64,000 nt of DNA from Anaerolineae bacterium (GCA_023954475.1 JAMLHW010000001.1:372001-436000); one strand, 5' to 3'. Shown: positions 18,210-26,455, counted from the stretch's first letter. Made by a program: numbers and translations. Notes: generated by a model from the letters alone, not told the origin.

Positions 18210-19676
18210 TTAGTTGCTTGGCCAGGACGCGTCGATCTCTTCGAGTACTGTATCGAGGTCCTGCGCACCGGAGACGTAGTCGGTCATGCCTGTCCAGAAG
18301 GAACCGGCGCCGACTTCGCCCGGCATCAAGTCAGATGCATCAAAGCGGAAGCTGGTGGCTTCATTTACAGCGGCAGCAATGTCGCGGGCAACGTCGCTGC
18401 CGTACATGTCAGGCGTAGCTTGTAGATGGGGTGACAGGGCTCCACCGGTTTGCATCCAGCCGGCAACCGAATCCGGCAGTGTGAAGTATTCCATTACAGC
18501 GCGGACTTCGTCACGATCAGCAAACTGACCCATGATGTCACCGGCAACGAGGAATGGTTTGCCGTATGCTTCGTCAACAGGCGGCATATAAAAGAAGCCG
18601 TAATCTGTGCCGTATTCAGCGCCTTCGGGGAAGAAGCTGGTGATGAAGTTGCCTTGCTTGTGCAGCCAGCATTGTGGCGGATCTTCAAACATCGGTCCAG
18701 GTGCGTCGCCGAAGAAGGTGCCGACGATAGAGTCAGTGCCGCCGAAGACATAGTCATCGTTGAGCCAGATTTCGCTCCATGTTTCGACAGCATTCTTTAC
18801 TTCGGGCGATGCAAACGGCAGGTCGCCGGTTACCCAGGCGTCGTAGTTTTCCAGCGACGTGGTACGCAGCATCATTTCCTCAGTCCAGTCGGTGGCTGCC
18901 CAACCAGTAGCAACACCAGACTCGATACCGATACACCAGGCTGGGTCGCCGTCGTCGGCAATTGTTTGGGTCAACGCCATCAGTTCGTCCCAGGTGGTCG
19001 GTACTTCATAACCGGCGGCTTCAAATGCTGCTTTCGGGTAGAAGACAAGGCTCTTGCCATTAAAACGCTGCCAGACACCGGCCATGATTTCGCCGTCGGC
19101 ACCGTCCATTGTGGCCATGTCAAGCCAGCTCGGATTGTAGCTCTCGAGCAGTGCGTCTTCGGACATGTATGTTGAAACGTCAACGATCTTGCCTTCGCGG
19201 GCAAAGTTAGCGAGCAAACCGGGCTGCGGGAAGTCGGCAATGTCAGGGGCATCGCCACCGTCGACGCGGACGGAGATGGCGGCCTCGAATTCTTTGGTGC
19301 CAACGTATTGGATATCAATGCCGGTCGCTTCTTCGAATGGCGCGATGGCTTGGTTAAAGAGTACTTCGTCTTCATCGGTGAATGGGCCGAACATGGTTAC
19401 AGTTGTGCCGGCGAACTCACCTGCCATGGCACGTTGGAGGTATTCGCCACCGCCATGAGCATCCATCATTTCATCGTCCATGGCTGCATCGTCCATGGAT
19501 TCATCAGTCGTGGCTTCCTCGTCCATAGTTTCGTCAGTGGTATCGGCCGTTTCTGACGTTTCGGCCGAAGTCGTATCGTCTGTGGTCGGCTCTTCATCGC
19601 TGCTCCCGCATGCTGCCAATGCAAACACAAAGATAAGCATGAAGGTGAGCCATATAGCTAATCTGTTCTTTTTCAT
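18210..19676 (-). CDS. Alpha-glucoside ABC transporter binding lipoprotein (AglE-like)
   Basis: Captures sugar at the cell surface for the two permeases. 488 residues. Lipobox FALAACGSS puts the lipid anchor on Cys23. Residues about 26-75 form an acidic, Ser/Thr/Met-rich linker with repeated MDDE-like units before the folded solute-binding domain, which begins GTTVTMFGPFTDEDE and contains DIADFPQPG, both strongly AglE-like. Alpha-glucosides (sucrose, maltose, trehalose) are likely ligands, which fits the neighbouring amylosucrase. Ribosome-binding site GGAG about 11 bases before ATG 19676. The only TCGGCCGA (19561) is in the linker. Confidence 0.9.
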   Translation of the reverse strand: MKKNRLAIWLTFMLIFVFALAACGSSDEEPTTDDTTSAETSETADTTDETMDEEATTDESMDDAAMDDEMMDAHGGGEYLQRAMAGEFAGTTVTMFGPFTDEDEVLFNQAIAPFEEATGIDIQYVGTKEFEAAISVRVDGGDAPDIADFPQPGLLANFAREGKIVDVSTYMSEDALLESYNPSWLDMATMDGADGEIMAGVWQRFNGKSLVFYPKAAFEAAGYEVPTTWDELMALTQTIADDGDPAWCIGIESGVATGWAATDWTEEMMLRTTSLENYDAWVTGDLPFASPEVKNAVETWSEIWLNDDYVFGGTDSIVGTFFGDAPGPMFEDPPQCWLHKQGNFITSFFPEGAEYGTDYGFFYMPPVDEAYGKPFLVAGDIMGQFADRDEVRAVMEYFTLPDSVAGWMQTGGALSPHLQATPDMYGSDVARDIAAAVNEATSFRFDASDLMPGEVGAGSFWTGMTDYVSGAQDLDTVLEEIDASWPSN

Positions 19677-19770
19677 CGGTAAATCTTCTCCATCTATTTA
19701 GGTTGATAATTGTGCAAAGGGTCTGAAAATCAGTTTGAATCTTGTGTCAGATACATTACCTCCTGGTTTG

Positions 19771-20838
19771 TCAATGTGATCTCAGATAATCGAGTTCAGT
19801 GACGCTGCTATTGTGTGCGCGTACCGGTGCTGTTGTCTGTCGAATGACCAATTCAATTGGGAGCAAAGTCTGGTAGGTGGTCTTTTCAACGTCATCAATC
19901 AGATTCAACAAGAGTTTTACACCCTCCAGGCCGGTGTCAAATAGTGGTTGTCGAATGGTGGTCAAGTTCAAATAGTCGGCGATTTCAATATCATCGTACC
20001 CGATAACGGAAAGTTCATCGGGAACATGGAATCCCATCTCTTCGGCCGCTGAGATAACGGCAATGGCTTTAAGATCGTTGGCAGCAAAAATGGCTGTTGG
20101 GGGATCTTGCAGTGAGAGCAATTGGCGTGTCAATGCTTTGGCAGATTGCGCACCGAGTTGGCCGTGAGCCAAGTAGGGTACATCAATCGCCATTCCGGCA
20201 TCTGTCAGTGCGATTTGATAGCCTGCCAGTCGGTCACGATTGGACGAATTGAATGCGTCAGGATCATCAATGAAGTCACTGACAAAAGCGATTTTTGTGT
20301 GGCCCAGGTAGAGCAGGTGTTGTGCTGCCAATTCACCGCCGGCAACATCATCAACGGTAACATAGTTGAAGTGCGGGTGAAAGGCATCGATCAGCACCAC
20401 AGGTACGCCTATGTTCAATAACTTGTGTGCCTCTGGTTCAGTTGGTGTCAGTGAAATGAGGATCAGACCGTCGATACGCTCGGAGCCGGGTAAATTCTGA
20501 AAGATACGCCGCCGTTGTGTCTGGTTTTCGACGTTGAATAACACCAAATCGTATTCAGTATTCTCAAGGAGCGATTGTATGCCGCGTAGACGATGAATGT
20601 AGGAATCAGCAATGAAAAAGGGGGCGATAACACCAATGGTGTGTGTGCGTCCACGTGAGAGGCGTTGTGCTGAGGGATTCGGCCGATAGTCAAGTTCTTC
20701 AATGGCAACCAAAACACGTTGGCGCGTCTCTGGACTTACGGCTGAGCTGGCATTGATCACCCGTGAGACAGTGCCAACGCCGACACCCGCTTGCTTGGCT
20801 ACGTCTCGGATAGTTGCTTTCGCCACGTTATACTGCAT
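19771..20838 (-). CDS. LacI-family transcriptional regulator
   Basis: Sugar-responsive repressor of the downstream ABC operon, by position. ATG 20838 gives 355 residues and places the helix-turn-helix TIRDVAKQAGVGVGTVSRVIN at residues 7-27 as usual; GTG 20826 is also possible. An upstream in-frame reading would run through the operator and is rejected. The periplasmic-binding-type sensor domain includes VIDAFHPHFNYVTVDDVAGG and FAANDLKAIAV. The hinge RPNPSAQRLSRGRT is canonical; its Arg-Pro is encoded by TCGGCCGA at 20679. It is separated by 94 bp from the binding-protein gene. Confidence 0.93.
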   Translation of the reverse strand: MQYNVAKATIRDVAKQAGVGVGTVSRVINASSAVSPETRQRVLVAIEELDYRPNPSAQRLSRGRTHTIGVIAPFFIADSYIHRLRGIQSLLENTEYDLVLFNVENQTQRRRIFQNLPGSERIDGLILISLTPTEPEAHKLLNIGVPVVLIDAFHPHFNYVTVDDVAGGELAAQHLLYLGHTKIAFVSDFIDDPDAFNSSNRDRLAGYQIALTDAGMAIDVPYLAHGQLGAQSAKALTRQLLSLQDPPTAIFAANDLKAIAVISAAEEMGFHVPDELSVIGYDDIEIADYLNLTTIRQPLFDTGLEGVKLLLNLIDDVEKTTYQTLLPIELVIRQTTAPVRAHNSSVTELDYLRSH

Positions 20839-20867
20839 TCCCTGGGTACAAAGTGTTGTTTCTTCTA

Positions 20868-20885
20868 AATGGAAGCGGTTCCATT
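20868..20885. promoter_or_regulatory. LacI-type operator at lacI promoter
   Basis: AATGGAAGCGGTTCCATT has 7-bp arms around a central GCGG and matches the LacI/CcpA-type consensus TGNAANCGNTTNCA. It sits immediately downstream of the -10 box and about 30 bp before the regulator start, where bound repressor would block transcription. Autoregulation is therefore likely. No second copy was found before the binding-protein gene. Confidence 0.75.
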
Positions 20886-20892
20886 GATACAT

Positions 20893-20921
20893 ACTATACA
20901 AGTTGAACAAGTACTTGTCAA
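20893..20921 (-). promoter_or_regulatory. Sigma-70 promoter of lacI
   Basis: On the minus strand TTGACA (20916-20921), 17 bp, TATAGT (20893-20898). The spacer contains the small palindrome ACAAGTACTTGT (20907-20918), which could bind a further factor. Transcription would start at about 20885, inside the operator. Confidence 0.8.
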
Positions 20922-21025
20922 TAGATATTCATTAGAAGCGCCAGGGTTAACGCCCATGAATCCATATATTTGGTATCGTTATTTGTGGTGCATGGTTTGA
21001 ATAAAGAAGAATAAATTGATAAAAA

Positions 21026-21054
21026 TTGACATCGGTTCGCTTTGTTGCTAGAAT
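21026..21054 (+). promoter_or_regulatory. Sigma-70 promoter of erpA-like gene
   Basis: TTGACA (21026-21031), exactly 17 bp, TAGAAT (21049-21054). Transcription would begin near 21061, leaving a short leader with GAAGGA before ATG 21096. Divergent from the lacI promoter about 100 bp away. Confidence 0.8.
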
Positions 21055-21095
21055 GTTGACACATTTGAAGTGTGAACCGATAGAAGGACATACCA

Positions 21096-21497
21096 ATGAG
21101 CATTGTTGAAGAAACCACAACTGTTTTAGTTACCGAAGAAGCGGCCAAAGTTGTTGCGGACCTGCTTGTCGCCAAGAACGTACCTGATTACGGGCTACGT
21201 GTTTTTGTGTCTGGCGGTGGCTGTTCCGGCATGCAATACGGCATGGCCCTTGAGTCTGAAGCACGCCCTTATGATTACGTCATCGAAGCACATGGCATTA
21301 AAGTGTTTGTCGACCCGACCAGCATGATGTATGTCAATGGTGCGACTATCGACTACGAAGATAGTTTAATGGGTGGCGGTTTCAAGATCGACAACCCCAA
21401 CGCGGTTTCGAGCTGCGGCTGTGGTCATTCGTTCAAGACGCAAGGCAGCGCAGGCGCACAGTCAGACGCATCTTGCGGTAGTGGGTGTGGTTGCTAA
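21096..21497 (+). CDS. erpA: A-type iron-sulfur carrier (ErpA/IscA family)
   Basis: Delivers Fe-S clusters to apo-proteins. 133 residues. The three conserved cysteines are present: one in GGGCSGMQYG and two in SSCGCGHSF. Beyond the family core there is a tail ending DASCGSGCGC with four extra cysteines, of unknown role, perhaps metal binding. Clear ribosome-binding site and promoter upstream. Fe-S clients in the window include the radical SAM proteins and the FadF-like oxidoreductase. IscA versus ErpA naming is not resolved by sequence alone. Confidence 0.9.
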   Translation: MSIVEETTTVLVTEEAAKVVADLLVAKNVPDYGLRVFVSGGGCSGMQYGMALESEARPYDYVIEAHGIKVFVDPTSMMYVNGATIDYEDSLMGGGFKIDNPNAVSSCGCGHSFKTQGSAGAQSDASCGSGCGC

Positions 21498-21541
21498 AAA
21501 CGGTTCAACCTAGTTGATATGTAATCGCTGCGAGGCGCTCC

Positions 21542-21946
21542 ATGCGGGCGGCTCGCTTTTTGTGTATGGGGCCAATGCAGTATTTTACGGTTGAAGAAGC
21601 CAACGCGTTATTGCCGGAGATTCGGCCGATTATGGCTGACTTACTCGAACGACGGGCACGCGTCGCCGTGGCACGGGACCAACTTAAACCGGTCATCGGT
21701 GACCGCTGGAGCAACACAGGTGGCTCCGAAGCGTCCGCCATTGTCAGTGAATTTGTCGCCATTGAACGGTTGATCGACCAGTTGCAAGCATTTGGCTGCG
21801 AGATCAAAGACATTAACGGCGGCTTGCTCGACTTCCCGGCGCGGATCAATGATCGCGAAGTGTATCTTTGTTGGCGCTACAACGAGCCGTCCATTCAGTA
21901 TTATCACGATTTGCACAGTGGTTTCGCAGGGCGAAAACCGCTTTAG
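21542..21946 (+). CDS. DUF2203 family protein
   Basis: Small soluble protein, about 134 residues, function unknown. The core YFTVEEANALLPEIRPIMADLL and the end DFPARINDREVYLCWRYNEPSIQYYHDLHSGFAGRKPL match DUF2203. ATG 21542 has GAGG six bases upstream, but the conserved part begins at the later ATG 21575, so the first eleven residues may be untranslated. It lies 44 bp after erpA and may share its transcript. TCGGCCGA at 21622 encodes Arg-Pro. Confidence 0.8.
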   Translation: MRAARFLCMGPMQYFTVEEANALLPEIRPIMADLLERRARVAVARDQLKPVIGDRWSNTGGSEASAIVSEFVAIERLIDQLQAFGCEIKDINGGLLDFPARINDREVYLCWRYNEPSIQYYHDLHSGFAGRKPL

Positions 21947-21953
21947 GGTACAG

Positions 21954-22006
21954 GTTTGTTAGTTGGATGGTTGGATGGGCGATATGTCCCTATCAAACTA
22001 ACAAAC
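21954..22006. repeat. Inverted repeat with 15-nt arms before radical SAM gene
   Basis: 21954-21968 (begins GTTTGTTAGTT) pairs with 21992-22006 (ends AACTAACAAAC) with one mismatch; the loop is 23 nt. It fills most of the gap between DUF2203 and the radical SAM gene. It could be a terminator without T-run or a leader structure of the gene starting at 22020. Confidence 0.5.
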
Positions 22007-22019
22007 TTCTTCTTGGATT

Positions 22020-23423
22020 ATGAAACGATTCTGGATTAAAGCAGACGACAATCGGCCGAAACGCCTGTTCCTCGACCTGGGCGATCTGGGTGACCTGGTC
22101 AACCCCGCCGGGCCGCACGAACAATGGCAGGATCACGGCCTCGGTTTACTGCGCACTATTCTGCACAACAACGGCTTGATGACCGACATCGCCTCCACCC
22201 GCGCCTGTCGTACCTGGGACGAAGTGCGCAAAGCGGTGCGTGGCTATGACATGGTGCTGATGAACGTGCGCAGTTACACCTATCCGGTAGGGCTGCGTGC
22301 TGCGCGCATCTTCAAGGAAGAGAACCCCAACGGCATCGTCCTCACCGGCGGCATGCACGCCACCGTATCGCTCGATGAAATGCTCGAAATCGAAGCGTTT
22401 GACAAAATTTGTCAGGGACCGGGCGAAAACGTCATCGTCGATCTGGTGCGCGATCCCGATGCCTTTCCGCGTGTCATTCTCGGTACAGGCGCCAAATCCA
22501 TGGCCGAATGGCCGGTCATGGATCGCGAATTGTGGCCCAAACCGGCCAGCCGCAAGCTGAAAAAGAACTTCCATTGGCCGCTCGAACCCGAATGCGGGTG
22601 GGGACCGCCGCCGGTCGCCACGATCATCACCAGCCGTGTTTGCCCCTGGCAATGTGTTTTCTGTAACGAGAACTCATACATTCCCAACATGGGTCGCCGT
22701 CCGGTCGAAATGGTGATCGACGAACTGAATTACCTCGACCGCAAATACGGCGTCGGTTCAGTCGTCATCCACGATTCGATGTTTTTCCAGAATCCGAGCT
22801 GGCTGGAAGAGTGGATCGAGAAATATCCACGTAAAGCGCGCAAAGTGTGGCCGTATTGGGCGGCAGGGCGTGCCGACACGGTGCGGCAATGGCCCGATTT
22901 GTTTGAAGCACTGCTCAAAGAAACCAACTGGCGCACGATTTCGATTGGATTTGAATCCGGCAGTGACCGTGTCCTGCAACTCTTGAACAAAGAATGTACG
23001 GAAGAGGATAACTACTTCGCCATTGATTTGCTGAATAAAATCGGCGATGAAATGGAAGCGGAGGGCAAGGTCGCGCCGACGTTCTGGTCGAACATCATGC
23101 TCGGCATTCCGGGCGAAACGCCGGAAGATGCCTTCAAGTCGATGCGCATGGTCAAATACATGAAGCGCGTGTTCCCGTCGATTGCGTTTTACGCGCCGTA
23201 TCCCGGCTCGGCGCTCGGCTATCAACTGATCGCCGAAGGCAAGAGCTTGATGACCAAGGACAATTACCACCGCTTCCCTGATGATGAAAAGGTGAAGGGG
23301 GTCGATTACCAATTTTATCGCGACTTGCTGGCCGGAAAGTATGAGCACGAGGTCAACAAAGGGCTGAGTGAGTTGCAGCGGCAGCGCAAAGTCGCATTTG
23401 CCGAAGCGCTGACTAAGGCTTGA
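22020..23423 (+). CDS. B12-binding-type radical SAM protein
   Basis: 467 residues. The N-terminal third (about 60-150, with YDMVLMNVRSYTYPVG and VLTGGMHATVSLDEM) resembles a B12-binding fold. The radical SAM cluster motif CPWQCVFC is at about residues 217-224, followed by GVGSVVIHDSMFFQNP and SIGFESGSDRVLQLLNK, features of the BchE/MiaB-like Elp3 superfamily. Substrate cannot be assigned. Methylation or rearrangement chemistry on a lipid or pigment is typical of the group. The two small genes that follow look linked. A single TCGGCCGA near the start (22052) encodes Arg-Pro. Confidence 0.85.
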   Translation: MKRFWIKADDNRPKRLFLDLGDLGDLVNPAGPHEQWQDHGLGLLRTILHNNGLMTDIASTRACRTWDEVRKAVRGYDMVLMNVRSYTYPVGLRAARIFKEENPNGIVLTGGMHATVSLDEMLEIEAFDKICQGPGENVIVDLVRDPDAFPRVILGTGAKSMAEWPVMDRELWPKPASRKLKKNFHWPLEPECGWGPPPVATIITSRVCPWQCVFCNENSYIPNMGRRPVEMVIDELNYLDRKYGVGSVVIHDSMFFQNPSWLEEWIEKYPRKARKVWPYWAAGRADTVRQWPDLFEALLKETNWRTISIGFESGSDRVLQLLNKECTEEDNYFAIDLLNKIGDEMEAEGKVAPTFWSNIMLGIPGETPEDAFKSMRMVKYMKRVFPSIAFYAPYPGSALGYQLIAEGKSLMTKDNYHRFPDDEKVKGVDYQFYRDLLAGKYEHEVNKGLSELQRQRKVAFAEALTKA

Positions 23424-23452
23424 GATTTGTCCGTTCACCATTTACTAGCAGT

Positions 23453-23659
23453 ATGAGCAGTTTTAGCAATCCCCATTACATGTATTTGTTTCGTCTCAAG
23501 AACGGCAAGCAGAAGCTGACGTACGGCAAATCGCCGGAAGATGCGCTGGTGATTTTGGGTTATCGGCTTTCGGCCGAAGAGATGGACGAAATTATCCGCG
23601 ACGACTACATCAAGATTTCACAGCGCCGCTTGCACGAATTCGTCGACAACCTCGGCTGA
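23453..23659 (+). CDS. Small hypothetical protein after radical SAM gene
   Basis: 68 residues from ATG 23453. Contains MYLFRLKNGKQKLTYGKSPEDALVILGYRL and an acidic helix. No known motif, no membrane segment, no signal peptide. The gap to the radical SAM gene is 29 bp, pointing to one transcript. Upstream start codons in frame exist, but the region 23420-23452 carries no convincing ribosome-binding site. TCGGCCGA at 23570 encodes Ser-Ala-Glu. Confidence 0.6.
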   Translation: MSSFSNPHYMYLFRLKNGKQKLTYGKSPEDALVILGYRLSAEEMDEIIRDDYIKISQRRLHEFVDNLG

Positions 23660-23683
23660 AAACGACTGACGCGATTGAGTCTG

Positions 23684-24025
23684 ATGAAACACATGCTACG
23701 TCGTCTCTTTGCGCGGCCTGAATTATCGGCCGAACAGCACGCCATTCTAGCTGCGTTGGCGGGTGGCCAGACCCTGAAATCCCACCGCACTATTGAAGGT
23801 GACAAGACGTATACGCTGCACGCGCTCGACGGCACTACGCACTCCGTCTCGATGGATGCCGTTCTCGATTTACGGGCACGACGCCTGATCGAGACCAATC
23901 ACAAATTTCCGGCGGCTACTTTTTTATTGACAACGACCGGAACTGCCCAGGTACACAATCTGACTACTACTGGTGACACGACAGCGCTCCGCGCCCGTCA
24001 TTTTGTCTCCAGTGCCGACAAGTAG
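23684..24025 (+). CDS. Hypothetical protein
   Basis: 113 residues from ATG 23684; TTG 23675 in the same frame is possible. Basic N-terminus (MLRRLFARPEL), then LAALAGGQTLKSHRTIEGDKTYTLHALDGTTHSVSMDAVLDLRARRLIETN, which reads like a small winged-helix or ribbon fold, but I recognise no family. Follows the previous gene by 24 bp. Weak coding evidence beyond frame length and base pattern. Confidence 0.5.
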   Translation: MKHMLRRLFARPELSAEQHAILAALAGGQTLKSHRTIEGDKTYTLHALDGTTHSVSMDAVLDLRARRLIETNHKFPAATFLLTTTGTAQVHNLTTTGDTTALRARHFVSSADK

Positions 24026-24289
24026 TCGATTCCACCTTCTCTTTTTCCCATTGCATAAAAAGCATGTATGTTTGCGTAAGAAATCGGCCGATGCGATTGT
24101 CTAAAGTTGTAGCGCCGCAATCGGCTGCTGTGCTGATTTGCACGGGTTTTGTACGAATTTTCGCTAATATTACGCATCTCTAATACAGTAATGCTATGAT
24201 TGAACAGAATTTGTCACAGTATTGCACAATATATGTCAACTCATAATATCGATACCCTGTCGGCACAATCGGCCGAAGCGGAGAACCTC

Positions 24290-25330
24290 ATGAAGGAAAA
24301 CGGAATTTATACAAATGGTAACGGCGTAGCTCTTAGCGGATATGCCAACGGAAAATACACCAATGGACACAGTAACGGCGCAGTTGCGACAAAAACACCT
24401 GGTCACGTGCCGTACGACACCAATTTCGTCGTCACGCCGGAATACAAAGCGTCACTCCCTGACCTGCAAAATGGTCCCGAATCGCTGATTAAAGGCAGCC
24501 GCGTCGCCATCCAACAAGTCGGCATCCACAATTTCCGCCTGCCGATCAATTATTTGACTAAAGACGGCGGCTCACGGATGCTCGAAACATCAGTTAGCGG
24601 CACAGTTTCGCTGGAAGCACACAAGAAAGGCATCAATATGTCGCGCATCATGCGCACCTTTTACGAGCATCAGAACGAGACGTTTTCGCTCGACATGCTC
24701 GAAGATGTGTTGCAGGATTACCGCGACAATCTGGAAAGCCTCGACGCACGCCTGATGCTGCGCTTCAGCTATCCGATCATGAATCAGTCGCTGCGTTCCG
24801 GCTTGCTCGGTTACCAATATTACGAAGTGGCTTTTGAGGCCCGCATGGATCGCGCCGGCAACGTGCAGAAATTCATCCACTTTGATTTTGTCTATTCGTC
24901 TACCTGTCCGTGCAGCTATGAATTGTCGCAACATGCGATCAATACGCGCGGCGTGCCTGCCGTTCCGCACAGCCAACGCTCGGTGGCCCGTGTCAGTGTG
25001 GAACTCAACGATTTCCTCTGGATTGAGGATTTGCGTGATCTTTGTCTCGATGCGTTGAAGACAGAAACGCAGGTGATGGTGAAGCGTGAAGATGAGCAGG
25101 CATTCGCGGAGATGAATGCGGCTTATCTCAAATTTGTCGAAGACGCGGTGCGGTTGGTTTACGAGCAACTGGATGACGATCCGCGTATTCGCGACTTCAA
25201 AGTGATTGCTTCCCACCAGGAATCGCTGCACAGTCACGATGCGGTTTCGGTGATTGTCAAGGGCATTGAGGGTGGTTTTTCGGCCGAAATCGAGCCAAGT
25301 ACATTGACCTCGTTGATTCACAAAATCTAA
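24290..25330 (+). CDS. folE2: GTP cyclohydrolase FolE2 (type IB)
   Basis: Converts GTP to dihydroneopterin triphosphate, first step to folate (and queuosine). ATG 24290 has GGAG at ideal spacing and yields 346 residues; ATG 24233 is an alternative. The metal/catalytic motif [13 protein letters not shown], the [17 protein letters not shown] segment and the end [32 protein letters not shown] are FolE2 features. The first 40 residues are an unusual Asn-Gly-rich tail ([19 protein letters not shown]). A strong terminator follows. FolD at 35 kb serves the same cofactor pool. Confidence 0.93.
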   Translation: MKENGIYTNGNGVALSGYANGKYTNGHSNGAVATKTPGHVPYDTNFVVTPEYKASLPDLQNGPESLIKGSRVAIQQVGIHNFRLPINYLTKDGGSRMLETSVSGTVSLEAHKKGINMSRIMRTFYEHQNETFSLDMLEDVLQDYRDNLESLDARLMLRFSYPIMNQSLRSGLLGYQYYEVAFEARMDRAGNVQKFIHFDFVYSSTCPCSYELSQHAINTRGVPAVPHSQRSVARVSVELNDFLWIEDLRDLCLDALKTETQVMVKREDEQAFAEMNAAYLKFVEDAVRLVYEQLDDDPRIRDFKVIASHQESLHSHDAVSVIVKGIEGGFSAEIEPSTLTSLIHKI

Positions 25331-25355
25331 ACGTCAATCTCTGTTCCTCCCTGAC

Positions 25356-25389
25356 GGGTGCGTTTCGGCCGAAGCGCCCCCTTTTTTTT
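25356..25389 (+). terminator. Rho-independent terminator with TTCGGCCGAA as its apex
   Basis: GGGTGCGTTTCGGCCGAAGC begins the stem; 25356-25368 folds onto 25369-25381 with 12 of 13 positions paired (one wobble, one mismatch), followed by eight T at 25382-25389. The dispersed palindrome at 25365 forms the top of the hairpin. It ends the folE2 transcript. Confidence 0.88.
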
Positions 25390-25470
25390 GATCCTACGCA
25401 CAAACTGTGGTGAGAGGTGTTTTTTGCAAAGGGAACAAAGCAACGCCCGCACCGGAAACCACTATTGCAG

Positions 25471-25532
25471 TAGTATTTCTTTGCTACTCTGCACAAGAGA
25501 CTAGTATTTCTTTGCTACTCTGCACAAGAGAC
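25471..25532. repeat. Perfect tandem duplication of 31 bp
   Basis: The unit beginning TAGTATTTCTTTGCTACTCT occupies 25471-25501 and is repeated exactly at 25502-25532. No gene covers it. Exact identity implies a recent duplication. It lies at the left edge of the AT-richer island. The rest of the 25331-25802 gap holds the terminator, a hairpin and a probable promoter. Confidence 0.9.
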
Positions 25533-25594
25533 TTAATACTTGCGCCAGCGTGAAGATTCGGCCGATGCACACCGCCGCTACGCGGCAAACCATG

Positions 25595-25635
25595 AAGTAC
25601 ACACTGACCCCACAGGGGGTAGGTGACGTGTACTT
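25595..25635. repeat. Hairpin with 8-bp outer and 5-bp inner stems
   Basis: AAGTACAC (25595-25602) pairs with GTGTACTT (25628-25635); inside, ACCCC and GGGGGT pair around ACA. It lies in a non-coding stretch directly after a TCGGCCGA copy. Both strands have short open frames here, but nothing that resembles a protein family; a folded element or decayed repeat is more likely. Confidence 0.5.
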
Positions 25636-25802
25636 TAGGCCGGCTAGTGCAACAAAACGTTCTGTGCATAGCAGCGCCGTCCACTTAACAAGGTCAGGGC
25701 CGGGGGTTGATGTCGCCGACAACCAAAATCAAATCACTTTCTGTTATAATGAAATCTATCAGTTATTTGTTAATCAACGACTTCTATCATTAGGAGACGA
25801 TC

Positions 25803-26000
25803 ATGCGTGTCAAAGAGCTTCAAATAGAAATAGAGCAACTTCCAGCAGAGGAGTTTGCACAATTGCGTCGGTGGTTTATTGAAAAAGATTGGGATCAGTG
25901 GGATCAGCAACTGGAAGCAGATGTTGCTAGTGGGAGACTCGATATTCTACTTGAGGAAGCCAAACAAGCAAAAGAGCAAAACTCTCTCGAAAATCTGTAA
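25803..26000 (+). CDS. Putative antitoxin of type II toxin-antitoxin pair
   Basis: 65 residues, highly charged: LPAEEFAQLRRWFIEKDWDQWDQQLEADVASGRLDILLEEA. This is the common small antitoxin pattern found before ParE/RelE-like toxins. AGGAGA lies seven bases before ATG, and a TATAAT box at 25745-25750 could start the message. Its stop codon is immediately followed by the toxin ATG with no spacer. Codons are AT-richer than in flanking genes, suggesting transfer. Confidence 0.75.
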   Translation: MRVKELQIEIEQLPAEEFAQLRRWFIEKDWDQWDQQLEADVASGRLDILLEEAKQAKEQNSLENL

Positions 26001-26252
26001 ATGCACCGTACCACCGCTCAATTTTGGGATCGTTTTTACCAGTTGCCTGATGATGCCCAAAGGTTGGCTCGCAAAAACTTTGCCTTGATGCAAGAAAACC
26101 CAAGACACCCATCGCTACATTTCAAGAAAGTCGGACGATTTTGGTCGGCTCGGGCCGGGTTAAGCTACCGTGCTTTGGCAGTGGAAGATGAAGGTAACTT
26201 CATCTGGGTATGGATTGGCAATCATGATGACTATGATCGGTTAATTGGGTGA
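26001..26252 (+). CDS. Putative ParE/RelE-type toxin
   Basis: 83 residues. LHFKKVGRFWSARAGLSYRALAVEDEGNFIWVWIGNHDDYDRLIG is typical of RelE/ParE-superfamily toxins, with the paired basic and aromatic residues of the fold. Direct abutment to the antitoxin gene supports co-translation. RelE-like mRNA cleavage and ParE-like gyrase poisoning cannot be told apart here. No TCGGCCGA inside either gene. Confidence 0.78.
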   Translation: MHRTTAQFWDRFYQLPDDAQRLARKNFALMQENPRHPSLHFKKVGRFWSARAGLSYRALAVEDEGNFIWVWIGNHDDYDRLIG

Positions 26253-26368
26253 TCACAAGTCTTCTGCTGGCTTTGGGTTTATGGTGCACAGTACACACCT
26301 TACCCACCAACGTGTCATTTGTTTGTCTAGCGAGTCTACATCCGATAGGAGGAGCGGCTGAAGCGAGC

Positions 26369-26455
26369 GTTAGGCGGCAAGATCGGATTGATAGCGAGTT
26401 CACTTCGGCCGAATTCCGCTCCCCACCAACCACTAAGAGCGCTTGTTTGAAGCTG
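26369..26455. repeat. 87-bp repeat, left copy
   Basis: Begins GTTAGGCGGCAAGAT and ends CGCTTGTTTGAAGCTG, with TCGGCCGA at 26405 in its middle. Matches the copy at 27248-27334 at 78 of 87 positions with no gaps; all nine differences are transitions. GAG/CTC arms flank the central palindrome and could form a cruciform. The two copies bracket the methyltransferase gene, an 879-bp period. The start fits the GTTRRRY core of integron attC sites, but no complementary core was found. Confidence 0.85.

Noticed and set aside
20839-20910. Longer N-terminus for the LacI protein
   Set aside because: It would translate the operator and the -10 region; the helix-turn-helix sits at the proper distance from ATG 20838.
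25501-25722. Minus-strand open frame of about 73 codons
   Set aside because: It runs through the tandem duplication and hairpin, has no ribosome site and no family resemblance.
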